Shown piece after piece: positions 18,645 to 27,702 of a stretch of DNA of 64,000 nucleotides. The notes beneath the pieces were generated by a model. That model was not told the origin of the DNA and ran no database searches. It saw nothing but the letters and a program-made list of their open reading frames with translations. Position numbers and translations under genes: made by a program. This DNA comes from Butyrivibrio sp. AE3004. Its GTDB lineage: Bacteria > Bacillota > Clostridia > Lachnospirales > Lachnospiraceae. The stretch is from NCBI RefSeq assembly GCF_000703165.1, contig NZ_JNLQ01000002.1:1612001-1676000 (forward strand), written 5' to 3'. Within the stretch, counting starts at the first letter, position 1. Every line of letters begins with the position of its first letter.

Positions 18645-20922
18645 AATCAAATGTCTCCTTATCGGTCACAATCATATTAACTTTCGCATCATTTTGACTC
18701 ATAAAATCGGAAATATCTTCCTTAAGAACCTGAAAATCATATCCAATGGCTATGGTTTTCATAATACCATTCAATATCGATCCGTTAAAGCGAATCATGT
18801 AATTATCATAATATCCTCCGCCATAACCTATTCTGTTTCCGATATTATCAAAAACAAGTCCAGGTAAAATAAGAAGTGTATATTCACTATCGGAATTATA
18901 TATTTCAGAATCTTTATCGTATAAAGGCTCAGGTATCGAATATGAACCGGATATCAGATCCTCCTTAGATCTTATACGTACAAATTCCATTACCCTGTCC
19001 TTTTTATTTGTTATTTTGGGACAAAAAACCGCTTTTCCATCATTTAATGCTGCGTTAATTATTCCATTAGTATCTGCTTCATTCCCGATACTGCAGTAAA
19101 TCAGAATGTTCTTAGCCTTTTTGTATTCATCAAGTTCTACAATTCGCCTGGCGATTCTCCCGCTAAGACTATTTTTTTCGTCAGCATCAAGTTTATCCCG
19201 TCTGTCTGCCATATTTTTTCTGTAAAAATTTTTACCTGATTTATAATGTATGGCAATTTTTTCGGCCACACGCATACCATCCATTGCTGCTGATGTAATA
19301 CCTCCTGCATAGCCTGCACCTTCGCCGCAGGGATACAGCCCTTCAATACCAATAGCCTCTAAATTTTCATCTCTGTTAATTCTGACAGGTGATGATGTCC
19401 TTGCTTCTACTCCTGATAATATGGTTTCATCAGAATCAAAGCCATGAATGATTTTTCCGAAATGTTCCATTCCTTCAACAATAGATACATTTATGTCTTT
19501 AGGAAGTATTTCATGTACCGGTGCAAATTCCCACAAACCTTTTATACATGGCAGGTTTCTGTCTCTCTTGTCCTTATTGGTGTTTTCATTTCCATATACG
19601 GCACTTTTAAAATCATCAAAATATTCTACAGGAACTTTACCATTAGCAATTGCATATGCCTTTTCTTCAAGTCTTCTCTGGAATTCAACACCTGAAAGTA
19701 CATCATCCGAACCAAAATCTTTAGGTTCAACCGTTACTACAATAGCACTGTTGGCATTCCTACCATCACGGGCTGAATAACTCATTCCGTTTACGCAAAG
19801 TCTCTTATCTTCTGATGAAGCATTAACCACATATCCTCCGGGGCACATACAAAAAGAGTATACGCCTCTACCATCACTGCTTCTCGCAGTAACTTTATAC
19901 GGGGACGGAGGGAGACTTTGGGGATTGTCAATTCCGTATTGAGATCTGTTTATAAGTTTTTGTGGATGCTCGGCCCTTAATCCGACTGCGAAAGCCTTTG
20001 GCTCCATAACAATATTTTGATCTGACAATTGATAGAAAGTATCTCTTGCACTATGACCTATGGCAAGAACTACTATATCAGACAAAAATTCACTATTATC
20101 GTCACATTTTACGCCTTTTACTTTTCTTCCTTCTATTATCAAAGATGTAACTTTTGTTTGAAAATGGAATTCACCACCATAGCTTATAATCTTATTTCTG
20201 ATATTTTTTATTACAGTTCTAAGTACATCAGTTCCAATATGTGGTTTCGATTCAAACAGGATGTCTTCAGCTGCACCATGCTCGTGGAAAATCTTAAGGC
20301 ATTCAAAGCCCAGACCATTTTTATCTTTAACCATGGTATTAAGTTTTCCATCTGAAAAAGTACCTGCTCCGCCTTCACCGAACTGAACATTTCCGTCAGG
20401 CATTAGTGCCTCACCTCTCCAAAAAGCAGAAACAGCCTCATGTCTTTTATCTATATCCATTCCACGTTCAAGAACTATGGGGCAATAGCCTGAAAGAGCA
20501 AGCTCATAAGCACAAAAAAGTCCTGCAGGGCCTGATCCTACAATAATTGGTCTTGCAGGTTTCTTGTCAAAATTACGTTTAAATACTTCATCTTCTTCTC
20601 TGTTATTCGGAAAATGATATTTTTTTTCTTTTACTGTTATAGCGGATTTACATCCTGACTTTTTTATAATGTTTTCTTCAGATATGCCGGGATTTGATAG
20701 ACTTATATCTACAACATAAATATCCATTATTTCAGATTTTTTCCTGGCATCAATAGAATGCTTCTTTATTATCAGTTCTTTTATATCAGAAGCATTTATT
20801 TTCAAAAGCTTTGATGCCTTTTTTACTAGTTTTCGATTTATTAAAGCTCTTTGTTCTTCTTTGCCCTCAGGCATTTTTTCAAAGCCACTGTTAATAATCT
20901 TTATTGAATTAATTCTTATCAT
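18622..20922 (-). CDS. Fusion: COG2509 FAD-dependent dehydrogenase + 5-formyltetrahydrofolate cyclo-ligase
   Basis: 766 residues. Residues 1 to about 563 are a COG2509 flavoprotein: an N-terminal alpha/beta domain, then FAD motif GSGPAG at about 129-134, [14 protein letters not shown], and the closing [17 protein letters not shown]. Residues 565-766 are an MTHFS domain with LPGLVFD and the ATP/folate motif [13 protein letters not shown] uses ATP to turn 5-formyl-THF into 5,10-methenyl-THF; the flavoprotein substrate is unknown. The join is at about 19230. The start at 20922 overlaps the upstream stop as ATGA. Both domains look complete. A homopolymer-rich stretch near the join means a sequencing frameshift should be excluded. 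Confidence 0.88.
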   Translation of the reverse strand: MIRINSIKIINSGFEKMPEGKEEQRALINRKLVKKASKLLKINASDIKELIIKKHSIDARKKSEIMDIYVVDISLSNPGISEENIIKKSGCKSAITVKEKKYHFPNNREEDEVFKRNFDKKPARPIIVGSGPAGLFCAYELALSGYCPIVLERGMDIDKRHEAVSAFWRGEALMPDGNVQFGEGGAGTFSDGKLNTMVKDKNGLGFECLKIFHEHGAAEDILFESKPHIGTDVLRTVIKNIRNKIISYGGEFHFQTKVTSLIIEGRKVKGVKCDDNSEFLSDIVVLAIGHSARDTFYQLSDQNIVMEPKAFAVGLRAEHPQKLINRSQYGIDNPQSLPPSPYKVTARSSDGRGVYSFCMCPGGYVVNASSEDKRLCVNGMSYSARDGRNANSAIVVTVEPKDFGSDDVLSGVEFQRRLEEKAYAIANGKVPVEYFDDFKSAVYGNENTNKDKRDRNLPCIKGLWEFAPVHEILPKDINVSIVEGMEHFGKIIHGFDSDETILSGVEARTSSPVRINRDENLEAIGIEGLYPCGEGAGYAGGITSAAMDGMRVAEKIAIHYKSGKNFYRKNMADRRDKLDADEKNSLSGRIARRIVELDEYKKAKNILIYCSIGNEADTNGIINAALNDGKAVFCPKITNKKDRVMEFVRIRSKEDLISGSYSIPEPLYDKDSEIYNSDSEYTLLILPGLVFDNIGNRIGYGGGYYDNYMIRFNGSILNGIMKTIAIGYDFQVLKEDISDFMSQNDAKVNMIVTDKETFDYEHRSKH

Positions 20923-22151
20923 AAGCAGCTGGCCGCCTCTCCTGCTATATATCCGCTTGTCCAGGCCCACTGTAGATTATAACCGCCGCACCTTCCGTCA
21001 ACATCACAGAGTTCGCCCACAACAAATACCCCGGGAGTGCTTTTCGACTGTAAACATTCATCAAGATTGCCTAAGCTGATACCCCCTCGTGTAACCTGTG
21101 CTTTTTTATAATCCGCTGTTGCCTTAATTTCAATTCTTAAATCTCTGTATTTATGAAGTATACAGGTCAGCATTGATTCGCCAACATTTTTTAACTTCAT
21201 ATTACTATTAATCTTCATTCTTCTAAGAATCATTTCATTTATATTAGAATTAAAGAATCCTTCCAGAAGTTCACCTAACCTTCTCTCACCGGGAAGATTT
21301 ACTAATCTGTTTACAAGTTCTTCAAATTCCTCTTCATTATATCCCGGAAAAAAATCTATAGAGCAGGTAACAGGCCTTTTTTTTCTAAGATGCCAAGCCA
21401 CCGTTCCCGAAGCCTGCATAACAGGTATACCGGATATTCCTTTCCCTGTAATCTGCACTTCTCCGTATTCAGAGCCAATAATCTCATCGCCTATCATGAA
21501 TGTAACCCTGGCAATTGACCTTACACCGCTTTCTTGTGGAAGTGTATCATCCTCAGCTAAAAGTGGCACTAACGCAGGTAAGGTTTCCTTTTTTGTCATT
21601 CCAAGCTTTTCACAGATATAATATCCGTCTCCGGTAGCGCCACAGGTTTTAGGCCCGGCAAGTCCACCCATAGCAAGTATGACTGCTTTCGAAAAATAAT
21701 CATTTTTATTTGTTTTGACAATAATTTTTCCGTTTTCGGATTTGATTATCTGTTTGATCTGTTCATTAAAAACAAATTCGACATTAAGTCGTTTACATTC
21801 ATTTACAAGAACATTAACCACGGATGAAGCCTGACCGGAAAATGGATAAATATATCCTTCTTCACTGCTTATTACTAAGCCGAGTGACTTAAAAAAATCA
21901 GTAGCTTCTTTGACACCGAATCGTTTCAGTAATTCTTTTACTCTTTTTTTGGCATCGTTATTATAATCGTTCTCGGATAAATTTAAATTAGTCAGATTAC
22001 ATCTACCATTACCTGTCATAGACAGTTTTTTGCCGATAGAATCTGTTTTTTCTATAACTGTAACTGATGCTCCATCCCTGGCTGCCGCAATGGCTGCACA
22101 TAAGCCGGAAGCACCTGCTCCACCTACAATTACATGATTTTGAAAAGACAA
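20919..22151 (-). CDS. HI0933/BaiN-family FAD-dependent oxidoreductase
   Basis: 410 residues. The N-terminal FAD motif GGAGASGLCAAIAAARDG is followed by GNGRCNLTN, a strong signature of the HI0933 (COG2081) family, and the C-terminus ends with VVGELCDVDGRCGGYNLQWAW. Family members are flavoproteins, one linked to bile-acid 7-dehydroxylation (BaiN) and others to aminoacetone oxidation; the reaction here is not known. The start is a TTG at 22151 with AAGGA 8 nt upstream and lies 3 nt after the flippase stop. The stop overlaps the next start as ATGA, tightly coupling two unrelated flavoprotein families. Confidence 0.9.
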   Translation of the reverse strand: MSFQNHVIVGGAGASGLCAAIAAARDGASVTVIEKTDSIGKKLSMTGNGRCNLTNLNLSENDYNNDAKKRVKELLKRFGVKEATDFFKSLGLVISSEEGYIYPFSGQASSVVNVLVNECKRLNVEFVFNEQIKQIIKSENGKIIVKTNKNDYFSKAVILAMGGLAGPKTCGATGDGYYICEKLGMTKKETLPALVPLLAEDDTLPQESGVRSIARVTFMIGDEIIGSEYGEVQITGKGISGIPVMQASGTVAWHLRKKRPVTCSIDFFPGYNEEEFEELVNRLVNLPGERRLGELLEGFFNSNINEMILRRMKINSNMKLKNVGESMLTCILHKYRDLRIEIKATADYKKAQVTRGGISLGNLDECLQSKSTPGVFVVGELCDVDGRCGGYNLQWAWTSGYIAGEAASCL

Positions 22152-22154
22152 AGT

Positions 22155-23777
22155 TTAGTTCCTTTCTCCGTATAATTTATCTGAAACCAAAGCAAAATAA
22201 TCTCCTAAAGGCATACGTTCAATTTCATATCTGTTTACACTTCTTAGAATAATCAAAAGCAGCATATAAAGAATAAATGAAAGAACCAAAGCAATTATCA
22301 GAGTCAGTATTTCTCCTATTACATTTACCAGAAGTCTGTCGAGCATTAAAGCAACAAGGCCGGATCCGACTGCAGCCAATAATGGCATTAAAATATTTCT
22401 GACCATCTGCATTTTAGCATCAAGCATTACCTTAATCTCGAATATTCCAAGCACACCCTGAACAATAAACATTGCAGCAAAAGCAGCTATTGAAGCATGT
22501 ATTCCAAAGCCGCCAACATAGGACATTAAGAACAAGACCGCCAAATGTACAATAACGCCTATTATCAGGTTACTGAGCATAACAACCTTATTTTTCAGTT
22601 GTTTTAACAGGAACGATTGAAATACTGTAACAGCACCAGGTATAACAACAGGAATTGACAGTATCACCATATCTATTCCTGCTTCATTGCTCTTACCGAA
22701 AACAACAGTATTAAACGTCTTTGCAAGGATCATTATCCAAATTACAAGCGGAAATATTAGCATAGCTTCAAAATGTACCAAATTCTGAAGTCTTAGCCTT
22801 GCTGATTTATAATCTTTTTTTACAATACTTATGTGAACACTGTACCATGATTTTACAAAAGGCAGTGAAGTAATAAACACAAAAAATACAACAACTGCAA
22901 CACACTGACCAATATAAATTCCCCAGTTATCTATATTGTTTTCATCAGGATGAATCTTATGTGCAACATTCAGATAGACACATTCGTCAATAAATAACAA
23001 AAATCCACTGGTTGCTGCAATAAGACAGTTTACGATCAAATCTCCGACGCATTCGTTTTTCTGTCCGGCTACAACTTTTACACTATCTCCAGACAAATCC
23101 TGAAGGTCATTTTTTCTCAAAATAACCATTATTATCACAAAAATAAAACTGATAAATGAACTAAGTGATATTCCTAATGCTGCACCAATTGCTCCATATG
23201 CAGGGGCAATATCATTCACATGCATAAGCGCATCTACTTTTTTTCCATAATCATATACTGTATTTGATAAAATTAATGTCGTAATAACAGTAACAAGTGT
23301 AAGAATTACATCTGAAATAATTGAAACCAATGCATATCCGGAGCCACTCAGATATCCTCTCAGAACTCCCTGGACACTTAAAAACAAAAAAGCAGGTGAA
23401 ACAAGCAAAAGTACATAAAAGCTTCTTGGTGAATGAAATACAAATTCAGCAATAACTATAGCAAGCGCTGCAATAATAATACTTACAACTACCCCAACAC
23501 AAAAGCTTATCACCATTAATTGCTTCACATTTTTGCGTGCTGAAAGCATCTGATTTCTACTTAATCTCATACGAACCATTTCACGGGTAGTTGTTTCAAA
23601 AGCACATATAAAAACACAGTATGCTATCATAAATAAAGCAATCGGTGCTGCCAGAAAGCCAACTCCATCCGCACCTGTCAAGTCAAAAAAAACTACCAAA
23701 AGCGCCATTATTGCCATAATGAATATCATTCCGGATGATAATACAATATCAGGTCTTATTCTCATTTTTTTCCCCAT
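22155..23777 (-). CDS. Polysaccharide/lipid II flippase-like membrane protein (SpoVB/MurJ/MATE-like)
   Basis: 540 residues with about 12-14 hydrophobic segments and no soluble domain. Segments such as RGYLSGSGYALVSIISD and a basic, Arg-rich loop after the second segment (MVRMRLSRNQM) resemble the oligosaccharide flippase superfamily (RfbX/SpoVB). These export undecaprenyl-linked glycans or lipid II. I cannot tell the substrate. The start is ATG 23777, preceded by GGGGGTGAG at a 4-nt spacing. It follows ybeY by 27 nt. A stand-alone role in wall or capsule assembly is inference. Confidence 0.78.
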   Translation of the reverse strand: MGKKMRIRPDIVLSSGMIFIMAIMALLVVFFDLTGADGVGFLAAPIALFMIAYCVFICAFETTTREMVRMRLSRNQMLSARKNVKQLMVISFCVGVVVSIIIAALAIVIAEFVFHSPRSFYVLLLVSPAFLFLSVQGVLRGYLSGSGYALVSIISDVILTLVTVITTLILSNTVYDYGKKVDALMHVNDIAPAYGAIGAALGISLSSFISFIFVIIMVILRKNDLQDLSGDSVKVVAGQKNECVGDLIVNCLIAATSGFLLFIDECVYLNVAHKIHPDENNIDNWGIYIGQCVAVVVFFVFITSLPFVKSWYSVHISIVKKDYKSARLRLQNLVHFEAMLIFPLVIWIMILAKTFNTVVFGKSNEAGIDMVILSIPVVIPGAVTVFQSFLLKQLKNKVVMLSNLIIGVIVHLAVLFLMSYVGGFGIHASIAAFAAMFIVQGVLGIFEIKVMLDAKMQMVRNILMPLLAAVGSGLVALMLDRLLVNVIGEILTLIIALVLSFILYMLLLIILRSVNRYEIERMPLGDYFALVSDKLYGERN

Positions 23778-23804
23778 AAAACTCACCCCCAAACTATTAT
23801 CATA

Positions 23805-24308
23805 CTAATCTCTTGTTATATTAAGTGATTTTAAAACCTCTTCCTGCTTTTTTTCCATTACAGCAGCTTCATCTTCTTCCATATGATCATAACCGCATAA
23901 ATGAAGCATGGAATGAGCCACAAGAAATGAAAACTCACGAAGCTCACTATGTCCATACTCCAAAGCCTGCTCCCTTACACTGTTTTCATTTATCACAATA
24001 TCTCCGAGGAAAAATAATCCACTCTCAGGATCAATAATATCAACTTTCTGCTCTCCTTCAGCAACAGAAAAATCACCCGGAACATCGTATTCAATATTAG
24101 GGAAAGACAGCACATCGGTTGGTGCATCAATATCCCTAAAATTAGCATTCATCTCTCTTATGCCTTCGTCATCTGTAATCAAAAGACTTATCTGAACATC
24201 AAAAGGGCAGCCCTCAGTTTCAAGAACTCTGGCTGCAACTTTTTTTGCCACATCTTCAATATCAAATGAAAAATTGGCATCCACCTCATTATCAACGAAG
24301 AAAATCAT
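23805..24308 (-). CDS. ybeY: Endoribonuclease YbeY (rRNA maturation)
   Basis: 167 residues. It is a metal-dependent RNase for 16S rRNA 3'-end processing and ribosome quality control. The zinc motif HSMLHLCGYDH (H-x3-H-x5-H form) is intact, and TDVLSFP precedes it as in the family. The 5' end overlaps the PgpH-like gene by 17 nt. The order phoH-pgpH-ybeY is typical for Firmicutes. Confidence 0.96.
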   Translation of the reverse strand: MIFFVDNEVDANFSFDIEDVAKKVAARVLETEGCPFDVQISLLITDDEGIREMNANFRDIDAPTDVLSFPNIEYDVPGDFSVAEGEQKVDIIDPESGLFFLGDIVINENSVREQALEYGHSELREFSFLVAHSMLHLCGYDHMEEDEAAVMEKKQEEVLKSLNITRD

Positions 24309-25536
24309 AATAAAGTTTCTCCTTCTTCATAAGTGTCTTCATTCGCTCTAATTCATAAAGTGAAATATTATAATTATATAGTTCTTTGTTATCAATTTTT
24401 AATTCAAAAATCTTCTCTATAAGCTCATCATAATTAATCTTTGTTTGTTTATCTTTTTTAAACAGATAATTAATTGATGTGATAAGCGTCTCACACATAA
24501 AAATAATTGCAGCTTCCTTTGACAGCTGACTACTCTTATCATTCTGAATGTATTCTTTTAGATAAGTTATAGCTTCATCTGGAAAACTATTATCAATATA
24601 AAAATGCTTTACTTCATCCCAGGATTTTGAGCCGTCAATAACACCAATCTTATAATAATACGACATGGTTTTAACCGCTCTTGCATTAAGATTAAGATCC
24701 AAAGCTATTCTCTCAGCAAGATAAGCAATATGTATTGCCTTGAAGTAAGCATCCTTATCCTTCTCCTTGAGCTGTACCAGAAGCGGATATTCAGTATCAT
24801 TAATATCCATGTATCTGTCATTGCTCTTTCTGATCACATAAACGCCAAAAATATTAAGAAGAATCAGCATCAGGATCAAATTTATAAGTATATTAACAAG
24901 CGGTACTATAAGAAGCGTAATCGAAAAAGACCTGTTTTGAAACAATATATCGTAAGCAACCACTAATGTAAAAAGTAATGAGATTGAAATGAATATAGGA
25001 ACACCTATCTTTGTAGTCTCATTCAGATCACGTAAAAGAACAAGCACAACAGTACCTGCTATAAAATACATAAAAAATTCGGAATAACTACCTTCTTTTT
25101 CCAGTAGAACAGAAAACATCACCAGCATAGTTCCCGAAAATAATCCTATTTCATTTGTAGAAAAAAGTCCCAGTAATAAAAAAACAAACAGATATGGCCA
25201 TACTTCAACTGTAATTAGAGGCAGAGCCATAGAAAGTATAAGTGCTATATAATATGAAATCACAAAACGATTTCTCTTATGCCCATTGTCATAAGAAAAA
25301 AGCCCTCTTACGCTTGCATCATTCAGCATATATATAAGTATTCCCCCACATAAAAAACCTGTGAAGGTATTTCTTATAATTTCTTCAATACTTAAATTAT
25401 ATAAAAAAGAAAACCCAAGCATCATCAGACCGGTTACAAAAAATATCGATCCGAAAAGTACATTTATCAATTTATCATTATTATTTAGTTTTGATTCCAA
25501 GCTTACTTTATTATTTATTTCAATCGTACTCTCCAT
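24292..25536 (-). CDS. PgpH-like membrane protein with degenerate HD domain
   Basis: 414 residues. About seven hydrophobic segments (25-235) are followed by a helical cytosolic domain. It occupies the place of PgpH (7TM-HD c-di-AMP phosphodiesterase) between phoH and ybeY, but is much shorter than PgpH (about 700 residues) and lacks the extracellular 7TMR-HDED domain. In the soluble part the family pattern PLL..L...YHHS...ANLAE reads PLLVQLKEKDKDAYFKAIHIAYLAE, and YYHDIGK reads YYYKIGV (about 293-299). The metal-binding HH and HD pairs are thus replaced by FK and YK. I infer a catalytically dead relative, perhaps a binding or regulatory protein. Confidence 0.7.
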   Translation of the reverse strand: MESTIEINNKVSLESKLNNNDKLINVLFGSIFFVTGLMMLGFSFLYNLSIEEIIRNTFTGFLCGGILIYMLNDASVRGLFSYDNGHKRNRFVISYYIALILSMALPLITVEVWPYLFVFLLLGLFSTNEIGLFSGTMLVMFSVLLEKEGSYSEFFMYFIAGTVVLVLLRDLNETTKIGVPIFISISLLFTLVVAYDILFQNRSFSITLLIVPLVNILINLILMLILLNIFGVYVIRKSNDRYMDINDTEYPLLVQLKEKDKDAYFKAIHIAYLAERIALDLNLNARAVKTMSYYYKIGVIDGSKSWDEVKHFYIDNSFPDEAITYLKEYIQNDKSSQLSKEAAIIFMCETLITSINYLFKKDKQTKINYDELIEKIFELKIDNKELYNYNISLYELERMKTLMKKEKLYYDFLR

Positions 25537-25539
25537 GGT

Positions 25540-26568
25540 TTAACGTCTTTCCCGTTTTTTTATTGCTTTCCTTTTTTCTTCATTATTTTTTGATTTTTCA
25601 AAATCTTCATAAGCTTTTACTATCTGTTGTACCAGAGGATGTCTTACTACATCTCTGCTGGTAAGATTGCAGAAAGCAATATCATCAATCTTTTTCAAAA
25701 CAGCAGAAGCAATATCCAGTCCTGATTTTGTGTCTGCAGGAAGGTCCTTTTGGGAAGAATCACCGGTTATAATTACTTTTGAGCCAAATCCTATTCTTGT
25801 TAAGAACATTTTCATCTGGGCAGGTGTGGTATTTTGTGCTTCGTCCAATATTATAAAAGCATTATCAAGTGTTCTTCCTCTCATATAAGCAAGAGGAGCA
25901 ACCTCAATAAGCCCTTTTTCCATATTTTTAACAAAATTGTCAGCCCCCATAATCTGGTACAATGCATCGTAAAGCGGCCTTAAATAAGGATCCACTTTAC
26001 TCTGAAGGTCTCCCGGTAAAAAGCCAAGCTTTTCCCCGGCTTCAATTGCAGGTCTGGTAAGAATAATCCTTTCCACTTCTCCCTTCTGAAAAGCAGTTAT
26101 CGCCATAGCCATTCCAAGATACGTTTTTCCCGTTCCTGCCGGTCCAAGTCCAAATACAATCATCTTTTTTCTGATTGCATCAACATACTTCTTCTGTCCG
26201 AGAGTCTTTGGTTTTATCGGCTTACCGTTAACCGTATGACAAATAATATCACCATCTATCTGTGAAAGAATATTCCCCTCTGAAGAAGCCTCATCTTCTG
26301 AAGGATCCTCAGAAAGCTGTATGGCATAATTAACATTCTGTTCTTCAATCTCAGAACCTGTCTCGGAAAGTCCTGCCAGTTCACTTATAATTTCATAAGC
26401 TTTTTTTACACTTTCACCTGTTCCGATAATGTGAAGTTCACCACTTCTGTCTATAATTTCGACTTTGAGATTATCTTCTATTTTCCTGATATATTTATCA
26501 TGCTGTCCAAATATGCCTTGCATCTGGTCAATACCCAGATGCATTGTTTTCTCAGTAATATTACTCAT
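25540..26568 (-). CDS. phoH: PhoH family ATPase with KH-like N-terminus
   Basis: 342 residues. The N-terminal region (about 35-65) is KH-like, suggesting RNA binding. Walker A GLGPAGTGKT lies at about 141-149, and Walker B FIILDEAQNT and the GDSSQKDLP motif follow. The ybeZ/phoH family is linked to ribosome maturation with YbeY; the exact reaction is not settled. The start overlaps the rlmH stop as ATGA. The stop is 3 nt before the PgpH-like gene. The C-terminus is very basic. Confidence 0.94.
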   Translation of the reverse strand: MSNITEKTMHLGIDQMQGIFGQHDKYIRKIEDNLKVEIIDRSGELHIIGTGESVKKAYEIISELAGLSETGSEIEEQNVNYAIQLSEDPSEDEASSEGNILSQIDGDIICHTVNGKPIKPKTLGQKKYVDAIRKKMIVFGLGPAGTGKTYLGMAMAITAFQKGEVERIILTRPAIEAGEKLGFLPGDLQSKVDPYLRPLYDALYQIMGADNFVKNMEKGLIEVAPLAYMRGRTLDNAFIILDEAQNTTPAQMKMFLTRIGFGSKVIITGDSSQKDLPADTKSGLDIASAVLKKIDDIAFCNLTSRDVVRHPLVQQIVKAYEDFEKSKNNEEKRKAIKKRERR

Positions 26569-27047
26569 TTATGATAAGGTTCTCCATTAATAATTCTATA
26601 TGCGCGATATATCTGTTCCAATAAAATCACACGCATCATCTGATGTGGAAAAGTCATAGCAGAAAAACTTAATTTTTTGTCACACGTTTTTAATACCTCA
26701 TCAGACAACCCAAGCGATCCTCCGATAATAAACTGCATTTTGCTAATCCCCATAACGCTTTCTTTTTCAATCATATCCGCAAAGCCGGGTGATGAAAAAT
26801 TCTTGCCATCTATAGCCAGAGCAAATTTCAAAGCTTTTGAATCCATATTTTTCAGGATTCTTTCGCCTTCTTTTTCTTTAATTTGTTTCTCTATCGCCTC
26901 GGGTGCATTATCGGGTGTCTTTTCATCCTGAACTTCAATTATATTTAATCTGCAGTATCTCGAAAGCCTCTTGGAATATTCCAATATAGCTTCATTCCAA
27001 TATTTCTCTTTTATTTTACCTACACAGAGAATATCAATAGCTATCAA
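26565..27047 (-). CDS. rlmH: 23S rRNA pseudouridine-1915 N3-methyltransferase
   Basis: 160 residues, the usual size. RlmH is a SPOUT methyltransferase acting on helix 69 of the 70S ribosome. Family motifs are the N-terminal VGKIKEKYW, LAIDGKNFSS, FIIGGSLGL and the C-terminal EQIYRAYRIINGEPYHK. It overlaps by 4 nt with genes on both sides (27044-27047 and 26565-26568), so it sits in a tightly coupled translation unit of ribosome-maturation genes. Confidence 0.97.
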   Translation of the reverse strand: MIAIDILCVGKIKEKYWNEAILEYSKRLSRYCRLNIIEVQDEKTPDNAPEAIEKQIKEKEGERILKNMDSKALKFALAIDGKNFSSPGFADMIEKESVMGISKMQFIIGGSLGLSDEVLKTCDKKLSFSAMTFPHQMMRVILLEQIYRAYRIINGEPYHK

Positions 27048-27532
27048 ATTTCATCTCCAAATATCTTACTGTAAAAATCATCAACAAATGAATCGATAAG
27101 ATCCTCACTGACATTTACAAATTGTCTCATAATTCTTTTCTTAATATATTCAGAACGCTTAAAGTATAAGTCCTGTTTGTCTGTTAATGCTTCATATACT
27201 TCATCATCGTCATACATATGTTCATCGATAATTTCAGGAGTCAGTTCTTCCGTGCTCCATTCAGTTATCTTATCAAGTACGGTACCTTCTTCCACCGCTT
27301 TACCTTTAAATATTTTATAGCTTCTTACAGCTAAAATTCCCATAACAAAAAATAACACAAACAGAGCTCCCATAACTCCGCATGTGAGATATTTGTTAAA
27401 CATTGGCATGTCAAGTGGATTTTTGATTAGAAAAAAGATATCCCCAATTAGACCAATAGCCCCAACAGTAATCAGCATTATTCCTGATGACTGATTGTCT
27501 TCAGCTTTTTGCGCACTGCTCTGATATACCAT
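27044..27532 (-). CDS. Conserved hypothetical 2-TM membrane protein upstream of rlmH
   Basis: 162 residues, function not recognised. Hydrophobic segments lie at about 17-36 and 48-70, and the rest (about 75-162) is a charged, acidic cytosolic tail with helical character (EEGTVLDKITEW, HMYDDDEVYEALTD). The start ATG has GGGAGG 4-5 nt upstream. The stop overlaps the rlmH start by 4 nt. It is the first gene of the long string that ends at 15148. A 13-nt palindrome lies just upstream of the ribosome site. Confidence 0.75.
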   Translation of the reverse strand: MVYQSSAQKAEDNQSSGIMLITVGAIGLIGDIFFLIKNPLDMPMFNKYLTCGVMGALFVLFFVMGILAVRSYKIFKGKAVEEGTVLDKITEWSTEELTPEIIDEHMYDDDEVYEALTDKQDLYFKRSEYIKKRIMRQFVNVSEDLIDSFVDDFYSKIFGDEI

Positions 27533-27547
27533 ATACCTCCCTCACTG

Positions 27548-27560
27548 GGCGCTAAGCGCC
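27548..27560. repeat. Perfect GC palindrome in the leader of the rlmH string
   Basis: GGCGCT-A-AGCGCC is a perfect 13-nt inverted repeat in otherwise AT-rich DNA, ending about 10 nt before the GGGAGG site of the 2-TM gene. It may be a leader hairpin or an operator. I see no clear U-run, so it is not a terminator. Confidence 0.45.
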
Positions 27561-27702
27561 ACCTTGTCTTTACTCCATTGAAAGTTATCATCATTAAGCG
27601 ATGAATTCCCACAAGGGAGAAAAACAAGGCATTTTATTTTCCTCAGACTGATTCTAAAAACTCTTATACAAGAAGAATTTTCATAACATAACAGTCAAGG
27701 AA

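Noticed and set aside
18622..20922. Two separate genes mis-joined by sequence error
   Set aside because: No ribosome site before the internal ATG, no stop at the junction and both domains complete in one frame; kept as a caution because of nearby A/T runs.
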